A stretch of DNA of 64,000 bases from Actinomycetales bacterium UBA1383. GTDB taxonomy: Bacteria; Actinomycetota; Actinomycetes; Actinomycetales; Actinomycetaceae. The notes below the pieces were generated by a model that was given only the letters and a program-made list of their open reading frames with translations, searched no databases and was not told where the DNA came from. Positions 58,473-64,000 of the stretch are shown in pieces. The number at the start of each line of letters is the position of its first letter. Within the stretch, counting starts at the first letter, position 1. A program made the translations under genes and the position numbers. The stretch spans positions 70,818 to 134,817 of the forward strand of contig DBQX01000131.1 of the NCBI GenBank assembly GCA_002305415.1. Direction: 5' to 3'.

Positions 58473-59372
58473 ATGTCCGCCACCCCGCCAGCCCTGTTGG
58501 GCACGCGCGCCGCATGGGTGTGGGACTTCCGGGACCCCCAGGGGATCATCCGCGCCGCGTCCCACCTGCGGCTGCGGGAGTTGTTCGTCTCGGTGCCAGC
58601 CGAACCGGCCCCTGATCTCCCCGTCCTGCGACAATTGGCCCTCCTTGCCGCGCGTCGGGGCATCACGCTGGCCGCGCTCGGGTCAACCACCGAGTGGGTC
58701 CTCGACCACGCCGCGGCACGTCGCTGGCGGGACCGCGTCCTCGCGAGTCGGCTGTTCCCGCGCGTCCACCTGGACGTGGAGCCACACGTCGAGCACGACT
58801 GGCCCGGCGGGATCACCTGGCCCGACCGGCGCCTCGTCCGCGGATACCTCACGCTCCTCGACCAGTTCCCGTCGAACCGCCTCGAAGTGGACGTGCCGTT
58901 CTGGTGGGAGACCGTCCCCGGGCTCACCCGCCCCTCGCTCGCCGACGAGGTGCTCGCCCGCTCCCGGGTCACGGTGATGGCCTACCGGACCGACCCCGAC
59001 GCGATCATCGCTGTCGCCCGCGACGTGCTGAACCGTGCCGACGCACTCCACACCCGCCTCCGGCCGCGCTACGTGCGCGTGGGTGTCAGCGCCGCCCCGG
59101 TCCCCGGTTGCCCGGACTGCGGCTTCACGGCGCCCGACGTGCTGGAACGGGCCCTCGACGACGTCGTCGCACTCGCCGGCACGCACGCCAGCTTCGCGGG
59201 GACCGCGGTGCACGACCTCACGCACTGGGCGGCGCTCTCGCCGCCCCTCGCCCCGGCCGTCGGGGCGATGGGCGTGCTCCCGGAGTTCGGGCCCGCGTGG
59301 TCCCCCGCTCCCCCGGACTGGAACGCTATTCCGGTGGACTGGACGGCTCCTCGAAGCGCCACCTGGACGTGA
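58473..59372 (+). CDS. protein of unknown function, possible TIM-barrel fold
   Basis: This 299-residue soluble protein has no signal peptide. Alternating strands and helices resemble a glycoside-hydrolase-type TIM barrel: AWVWDF at the start, LFVSVP, ITLAAL, VHLDVEPH, LEVDVPFWW, VTVMAYRT, VRVGVSA and GVLPEFGPAW. Acidic residues end several strands (HLDVEP, EVDVP, LPEF), as in GH18/GH25-like folds. I cannot assign a family or substrate. AGGAG lies 4 bases upstream of ATG 58473. It overlaps the convergent gene by 47 bases. Confidence 0.75.
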   Translation: MSATPPALLGTRAAWVWDFRDPQGIIRAASHLRLRELFVSVPAEPAPDLPVLRQLALLAARRGITLAALGSTTEWVLDHAAARRWRDRVLASRLFPRVHLDVEPHVEHDWPGGITWPDRRLVRGYLTLLDQFPSNRLEVDVPFWWETVPGLTRPSLADEVLARSRVTVMAYRTDPDAIIAVARDVLNRADALHTRLRPRYVRVGVSAAPVPGCPDCGFTAPDVLERALDDVVALAGTHASFAGTAVHDLTHWAALSPPLAPAVGAMGVLPEFGPAWSPAPPDWNAIPVDWTAPRSATWT

Positions 59373-59916
59373 CGTCCACCCGCGCGCGCACCGTCCAGTC
59401 CGTCAGCGTCTCGCCGCGCAGCAGCGCGTCGGCGAACCCCTGGATGACGGACCACCGCCGTGACAGCTCCCGCTCCCACGGCACCACGAACTCGCGATAG
59501 AGGGCACGGATCTCCTGCTCGCTGGCGCGGGCGTCGATCTCACGCATGCGCGCCACCCACTCCTCCGCAGTGAGCCTCACGATCTCCGCGTCCTCCGCCG
59601 CGCCCGGGCCCGGCTCCGCGAACCCCGGGCGGCGCCACCGCTGCGCCGCATCCGCCCACGCACCCGCGAACGTGACGAACCAGAGGTCGAAGGGGGTCTG
59701 ACGTACCCAGACCGCCTCGGGGCGCGCATGCCCCGCGGGCTCCGGTACGCCGGCCTCGTACGGAGCGGCGTCCCAGGAGGGCGCTACCACGTCGCCTCCC
59801 TCCACCGGAACCGTCGGCTCGTCCAGGCGGACATCGAGCAGGGTTGCGCCGCGCATCACCGCCGCTACAGCTCGCGCGGCCGCACGGATGGCCTCCAGGT
59901 CCCGGTGGTCGGTCAT
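59326..59916 (-). CDS. hypothetical protein
   Basis: This 196-residue soluble protein is of unknown function. It has an acidic N-terminal half with DVRLDEPTVPVEGG and WVRQTPFDLWFVTFAGAWADA. A long helical C-terminal half (about 110-175) is rich in Glu, Arg and Trp (VARMREIDARASEQEIRAL, VVPWERELSRRW). There is no signal peptide or membrane segment. The ORF is real by its codon pattern (GC-rich third positions) and its clean ATG. It overlaps its convergent neighbour by 47 bases. Confidence 0.65.
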   Translation of the reverse strand: MTDHRDLEAIRAAARAVAAVMRGATLLDVRLDEPTVPVEGGDVVAPSWDAAPYEAGVPEPAGHARPEAVWVRQTPFDLWFVTFAGAWADAAQRWRRPGFAEPGPGAAEDAEIVRLTAEEWVARMREIDARASEQEIRALYREFVVPWERELSRRWSVIQGFADALLRGETLTDWTVRARVDVTSRWRFEEPSSPPE

Positions 59917-59979
59917 GCCCTTACCTTGGCACAGCGGCGCCGATCCGTGGCGGAATCCAGAACCGATCCGGCGCCGGGA

Positions 59980-60447
59980 CTACCGGGGCCGCCTGCCGAA
60001 GGTCCCCGTCAAGGTCGCGGTGGCGAGGGAGTGGGACAGGACCAGCTCCCGGGCCCACTCCTTCGGCCAGTCCGTGGGCAGGCGGAGGGTCGGGACGTCG
60101 AGGGCGTGGAGGGTGAACACGTAGTGGTGTGCCGGACCGGGCGGCGGGCATGGGCCGTCCCAGCGGAACGCGCCGTAGTCGTTCCGCCACTCCCGCGCCG
60201 CGACCGGCAGTGGACCTCCTTCGGGCAGGTGCACGCAATCGGCGGGGATGTCGTGAACCGCCCAGTGCCACCAGCCGCCCTCGATCGGCGCGTCCGGGTC
60301 GATGCACAGGAGCGCGAAGCTGGAGGTGGCGGAGGGCGCACCCGTCCACGCCAACGATGGCGAGACGTTGTGGCCCCCGCACCGCGTCCCGCAGTGTGCC
60401 AGCGGGATCGTGCCCCCTTCCGGGATGGTGGTGCTCGTCAGTTCCAT
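59980..60447 (-). CDS. YbhB/YbcL-family PEBP protein
   Basis: This 155-residue phosphatidylethanolamine-binding-protein fold has the anion-site motifs SPSLAW, CIDPDAPIEGGWWHWAV and the C-terminal HHYVFTLHALD. Bacterial members are of unclear function. E. coli YbhB and YbcL are examples, and YbcL affects host responses. The start at ATG 60447 is the first in the conserved frame; a weak CATGCT hexamer lies 6 bases upstream. It stands alone between two minus-strand genes. Confidence 0.9.
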   Translation of the reverse strand: MELTSTTIPEGGTIPLAHCGTRCGGHNVSPSLAWTGAPSATSSFALLCIDPDAPIEGGWWHWAVHDIPADCVHLPEGGPLPVAAREWRNDYGAFRWDGPCPPPGPAHHYVFTLHALDVPTLRLPTDWPKEWARELVLSHSLATATLTGTFGRRPR

Positions 60448-60475
60448 GACCGGAGCATGGCACCGACGCCGTGGG

Positions 60476-62101
60476 TCAGTAGACCGGATCGAACATCTGG
60501 GAGCGGATGTAGGCCGCGAGGTCGCCCGGCCGGGGCACCCGCGCCAGCCCCTGCGCGTAGGCCACCTCCGCGACGGCGACGGCGATGGCGAGGGACACGT
60601 TCCGGATCTCCCGGAGCGGCGGGTAGACACTGCCGCTGTCGAGGTCCTGGTCCGATACCTGGGCTGCCAGCGTGTGGGCCGCGGCCATGAACATCTCATC
60701 CGTCACGTGCGCCGCCTCCACCGCGACCACTCCCAGCCCGAGACCGGGGAAGATGTAGGCGTTGTTCCCCTGTCCGGGAACGAGTGCCCGGCCCTCGTGC
60801 TCCACCGGGGCGAAGGGGCTGCCCCCGGCGAAGACCGCCCGGCCGTCACTCCAGCTGTACGCCTGGGCGGCGGTGCACTCCGCCTTCGAGGTCGGGTTCG
60901 AGAGCGCGAAGACGACGGGCCGGTCGTTCAGGTCGGCCATGCGGCGCACCACTGCCTCGGTGAACGCGCCCGGCTGGCCGGAAACGCCCAGGAGGACGGT
61001 GGGCCGCACCACGTCGATCGCCTCCAGGAGGTTCGGGGCCGAGGCGGCGTCGTGGGCGTAGACCTGCTTGTGCGCGCTGAGGTCCGTGCGGCTCCCGACC
61101 ACGAGCCCGCGCGAGTCCACGAACCAGCAGCGGCGGAGGGCGGCCTCGTGACTGAGCCCGTCCATCTGCAACGCGGCCACCAGCAGTTCCGCGATACCGA
61201 GCCCTGCCTCGCCCGCGCCGAGGAACAGGATGCGCTGATCGGTGAGCGTTCCGCCGCTGATCCGTAGTGCGGAGAGCACCCCGGACAGCGCGACGGCCGC
61301 GGTGCCCTGGATGTCGTCGTTGAACGTGCAGATTCGGTCCCGGTAGCTGTGCAGCAGCCGGAACGCGTTCTGGTTCGCGAAGTCCTCGAACTGGAGCAGG
61401 ACCCGGGGGAACCGCCGCTGCACCGCTTCCACGAACTCGTCGATGAAGGCGTCGTAGTCCTCGCCGCGCAGCCGCGGCTGCTTCAGGCCCGGGTAGAGGG
61501 GGTCCGCGATGAGCTCGGCGTTGTTGGTGCCGACGTCCAGCGTGATCGGCAGGGTCCTGGCGGGGTGGATCCCGGCGCACGCCGAGTACAGGGACAGCTT
61601 GCCCACCGGGATGCCCATCCCGTTCGCCCCGAGGTCGCCGAGTCCGAGGATGCGCTCCCCGTCCGTCACGACGATGACGCGCACGTCGTCGTAGGGCCAG
61701 TTGTCGAGGATCGCGCCGATCGAACCGCGGTGGTCGGCGGCGAGGTACATGCCGCGCGGGTTCCGGTAGATGTGGGCATACTCCTTGCACGCCTGGCCCA
61801 CGGTCGGGGTGTAGATGATCGGCATCATCAGCTCCATGTTCTCCGTCACCACGCGGTAGAACAGGGACTCGTTGCGGTCCTGCAGGCTCGTGAGGAAGAT
61901 GTAGCGCTCGAGGTCGTTGGGCTTCCGGTGGAAGTTCTCCAGCACCCGCGCCATCTGGACCTCCTGGGGGATGACCTGCGGGGGCAAGAGGCCCGTCAGG
62001 CCGAGCCGGGCACGCTCCTCCTCGGTGAACGCGGTCCCCTTGTTGCGCAGCGGGTCGTGGAGGAGTTCCACGCCGCGGCGGGTCATGTGGTCGTGTGACA
62101 T
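60476..62101 (-). CDS. NAD-dependent malic enzyme
   Basis: Malic enzyme oxidatively decarboxylates malate to pyruvate. It has 541 residues, the long (MaeA/SfcA) form. The tyrosine and lysine acid-base region is IIYTPTVGQACKEYAHIYRNPRGMY. The metal site is QFEDFANQNAF with FNDDIQGTAAVALSG. The NAD-binding loop is FLGAGEAGLGIAELL. The glycine pattern suits NAD, but NADP is not excluded. GAGGAG lies 7 bases before ATG 62101; an in-frame GTG at 62134 is rejected for lack of a ribosome binding site. Confidence 0.95.
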   Translation of the reverse strand: MSHDHMTRRGVELLHDPLRNKGTAFTEEERARLGLTGLLPPQVIPQEVQMARVLENFHRKPNDLERYIFLTSLQDRNESLFYRVVTENMELMMPIIYTPTVGQACKEYAHIYRNPRGMYLAADHRGSIGAILDNWPYDDVRVIVVTDGERILGLGDLGANGMGIPVGKLSLYSACAGIHPARTLPITLDVGTNNAELIADPLYPGLKQPRLRGEDYDAFIDEFVEAVQRRFPRVLLQFEDFANQNAFRLLHSYRDRICTFNDDIQGTAAVALSGVLSALRISGGTLTDQRILFLGAGEAGLGIAELLVAALQMDGLSHEAALRRCWFVDSRGLVVGSRTDLSAHKQVYAHDAASAPNLLEAIDVVRPTVLLGVSGQPGAFTEAVVRRMADLNDRPVVFALSNPTSKAECTAAQAYSWSDGRAVFAGGSPFAPVEHEGRALVPGQGNNAYIFPGLGLGVVAVEAAHVTDEMFMAAAHTLAAQVSDQDLDSGSVYPPLREIRNVSLAIAVAVAEVAYAQGLARVPRPGDLAAYIRSQMFDPVY

Positions 62102-62132
62102 CGCCTGGCTCCTCGGACGGTTTCCTGAGCCC

Positions 62133-62138
62133 ACGCTA
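62133..62138 (-). promoter_or_regulatory. -10 element for the malic enzyme gene
   Basis: TAGCGT on the minus strand predicts a start near 62126 and a 25-base leader carrying GAGGAG. The same hexamer precedes dmsA. Confidence 0.45.
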
Positions 62139-62168
62139 GTGGACGGCCCGACGGAGCGGACGCCGTCG

Positions 62169-63119
62169 TCAACCGGCGGGCGCGGCGGCGCGGACCCACC
62201 GCCGCAACGCCGCCACGACGAGGGGCGCGACGGGCCGGACGACCGGCCTCACCCACCGCAGGGCGGTGCGGAGCTCGGCACGGTACTCCGCGAAGGTGCG
62301 GGTCTGGAATCGCAGCACCTCCTCCGCCTCGGCGGTGTCCATCCAGTGGGTGTAGAACGGCTCGGACCCCATCAGGTCACGCGGCAGGCGAATCCCGGCG
62401 GCCTCGAGGGCGGCGCTCATGAACTCGTGCTGCGTGACCTGGCACGCCGGTCCGCCACCGATGAGGAGCGTGCGACCCACGGCCGCAGGGGTGTCGATGG
62501 CGTTCGCGATCGCCCGCGCCACGTCGGCGGGGTGGACGTACTCGAGCGGGTTGTCCGGCGCCGTCCGCAGCAGCTGGCGGAACGTCGCGGGATCGGTGCG
62601 CAGGGTGCGGCGATCCACCGACACCCCGACCCGCAGGATCACGTGCCGGGTCCCGCCGGCGCGGAGTCGCTCCTCGATCGTGACCTTGTGCCGGGTGTAG
62701 GTGTCCGACGGGCGCACCGGGTCCGTGGCCGCGCGCGGCACCGGCAGCGTCGGCAGCCCGAACACGGTGACGGACGACGGGTAGACCAGCAATGGCGACC
62801 GGGGCGCGCGCTCGACCGCGGCGACCAGCCGCAGCGTGGCGTCCACGTTGATGGCCTCCGCCAGTTCCGGCTCGCGTTCGGTGACCGGCGGGAGTACTCC
62901 GGCGAGGTGGATGACGGCGTCGACGTCGGCGACCAGCGCCCCGAAGTCCGCCGAACGGACGTCCCCCCACACGACGTCGCCACCCAGGGTGGCGGCGCGC
63001 CGGCGGTTGGCCGGCTTGTCCCGTCCCAGCACGACGACGTGGTGGCCCCGGGAGACGAGTTCCCGGACCACGAGCTGCCCGAGGTTTCCGAACGCCCCGG
63101 TGACGAGGACGCGGCTCAC
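62169..63119 (-). CDS. NAD-dependent epimerase/dehydratase family protein
   Basis: This 316-residue extended short-chain dehydrogenase has the NAD-binding motif VTGAFGNLGQL at the N-terminus and the catalytic YxxxK as YTRHK near residue 145. A serine-containing strand YPSSVTVFG precedes it. The C-terminal 60 residues are basic and helical. The substrate, probably a nucleotide sugar or a sterol-like ketone, cannot be told. GTG 63119 overlaps the stop of the membrane protein gene before it. Confidence 0.9.
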   Translation of the reverse strand: MSRVLVTGAFGNLGQLVVRELVSRGHHVVVLGRDKPANRRRAATLGGDVVWGDVRSADFGALVADVDAVIHLAGVLPPVTEREPELAEAINVDATLRLVAAVERAPRSPLLVYPSSVTVFGLPTLPVPRAATDPVRPSDTYTRHKVTIEERLRAGGTRHVILRVGVSVDRRTLRTDPATFRQLLRTAPDNPLEYVHPADVARAIANAIDTPAAVGRTLLIGGGPACQVTQHEFMSAALEAAGIRLPRDLMGSEPFYTHWMDTAEAEEVLRFQTRTFAEYRAELRTALRWVRPVVRPVAPLVVAALRRWVRAAAPAG

Positions 63120-63646
63120 CGGAAGAACGCGGGCCAGAGGAGGGCGTCCAGCACGAGTGTGTGGACCGTGAAGATCACGCTGCCCCCCAGCGCGAGGCGG
63201 TGCAGCCAGGTGGGGGTCCGGGGCTGCACCCGCACCAGCGCCATCACGAGGGCCACCGAGGCGAGCCCGACCACCAGCAGGGAGGCACGGATCGCCCACC
63301 ACAGCGCCTCGCCCGGCTGTGCGACCATCGCCGCGACGAGCGGCATCCACAGCGCCGAGGGGAGCAGGATCGCGAGGTGGATCCAGGTGAAGAGGCGATA
63401 GCCCGGCCGCTCACCGACGCGGGTGGTGGCCGGGTCGAGGCCCAACAGGAACGAGATGATCGCGAAGAAGCTCAGTGCGCCGGCGAGCATGCTGGCGGTG
63501 TACACGGGGATCAGGCCACGTGGGGTGTCGCCCCAGAAGTCGGTGCTGGCGTTCGGGATGCTGGTCAGCCCCCAGACGTAGCTGCCGAGGACGGCGGTGC
63601 CGCCCAGCAGGATGACCAGGCCGAGGGCCTTCTTCTCGGGGTGCAT
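63116..63646 (-). CDS. membrane protein of unknown function
   Basis: This 176-residue integral membrane protein has four to five hydrophobic segments at about residues 9-27, 45-67, 82-104, 112-134 and 148-170. I see no catalytic motif. AAGGAG lies 6 bases before ATG 63646; an upstream ATG at 63712 would add 22 charged residues and has no ribosome binding site. It is translationally coupled to the epimerase gene (GTGA overlap 63116-63119), so the two may act together. Confidence 0.75.
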   Translation of the reverse strand: MHPEKKALGLVILLGGTAVLGSYVWGLTSIPNASTDFWGDTPRGLIPVYTASMLAGALSFFAIISFLLGLDPATTRVGERPGYRLFTWIHLAILLPSALWMPLVAAMVAQPGEALWWAIRASLLVVGLASVALVMALVRVQPRTPTWLHRLALGGSVIFTVHTLVLDALLWPAFFR

Positions 63647-63788
63647 GCGTTTCTCCTTGTCGTCATCCGGTACTTCCGGGGCCAGGGCCGGAACGGATGC
63701 ACTGCAACCCATGCAACATCACCCCGGCCGCGCATTGTTGCCGCGATTCTGGGATCGTCCCACCCCTTCCCCCCGGAGGACTGCAACG

Positions 63789-64000
63789 ATGCACACTCTC
63801 ACGCGGGCTGTCGCGACCGCCTCAGCGGTCGCGATCGCCTCGATCGGAGCGCTCGCCACCGCGGCGACCGCGTCTCCCGACCCCATGTCCGAGCAGATGA
63901 CTGCCGTGCCCGACGTCAGGTACGTCCCGCGCACGGCCGAGTCCTACCCCTTCAGCGCCGCGGACCACGCCAAGGTCCCGCTCCACCTCGAGGACTACGG
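63789..64000 (+). CDS. secreted protein, N-terminal part (cut by window edge)
   Basis: Seventy codons are visible. The first 28 residues form a Sec signal peptide (LTRAVATASAVAIASIGALATAATAS) with a probable cleavage after ATAS. The mature start DPMSEQMTAVPDVRYVPRTAESYPFSAADH does not identify a family by itself; the later HLEDYG is reminiscent of secreted alpha/beta-hydrolase-domain proteins, a weak guess. GGAGGA precedes the ATG by about 9 bases. It diverges from the membrane protein gene across 142 bases that show no other clear signal. Confidence 0.7.
   Translation, partial: MHTLTRAVATASAVAIASIGALATAATASPDPMSEQMTAVPDVRYVPRTAESYPFSAADHAKVPLHLEDY

Overview
The window is chromosomal DNA from a high-GC actinobacterium. 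The evidence is a mycothiol ligase (mshC), a Pup/Dop/PafA/ARC pupylation set, a PdtaR-type ANTAR regulator, and the actinobacterial gene order rpsA-polA-pdtaR-pyk-lgt-trpABC-trpE-hisF. The mix of genes and the frequent leaderless starts fit Propionibacteriales or a relative. That placement is inference; there is no rRNA in the window. Coding density is very high and no gene-free stretch reaches 300 bases; the longest is about 200 bases upstream of glgB (37655-37854).

Region 1 (1-20516) is core metabolism, mostly on the minus strand: rpsA (its 3' end lies outside the window), polA, pdtaR, tRNA-Leu(CAA), pyk, gltBD, and a tightly overlapping hisF-trpE-membrane protein-HGxxPAAW protein-trpC-trpB-trpA-lgt operon. 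Two plus-strand genes, a methyltransferase and a hotdog thioesterase, are interleaved.

Region 2 (20548-36244) holds a uridine-kinase-like gene, then the minus-strand trmI-arc-dop-pup-pafA cluster followed by a separately promoted FKBP lipoprotein gene. No 20S proteasome subunit genes are present and ARC lacks the C-terminal HbYX motif, so this looks like pupylation without a proteasome. Conserved actinobacterial genes follow: an M50 protease, a RecB-like nuclease, a HAD hydrolase, a PAC2 protein, mshC, an aldo/keto reductase, an extremely acidic protein, an M20 peptidase and a ribokinase-type kinase.

Region 3 (36319-49583) holds a universal stress protein with two CrcB fluoride channel subunits, glgB, a stand-alone TrpB2, a P-type ATPase, and a complete fructose PTS: ptsI diverging from deoR-fruK-fruA-ptsH.

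Region 4 (49709-58341) is a molybdenum respiration island: a molbindin-type regulator with modABC, then dmsABC, a TorD-like chaperone and an unusual Fe-S protein. It can take up molybdate, build a Tat-exported DMSO reductase and reduce S- or N-oxides anaerobically.

Region 5 (58473-64000) is more variable: two unrecognised proteins that converge, a PEBP protein, malic enzyme, an NAD-dependent epimerase coupled to a membrane protein, and the start of a secreted protein cut by the window edge.

At least sixteen genes have a TANNNT -10 hexamer only 6-8 bases upstream of the start codon. This indicates leaderless mRNAs, and I used it to choose several start codons.
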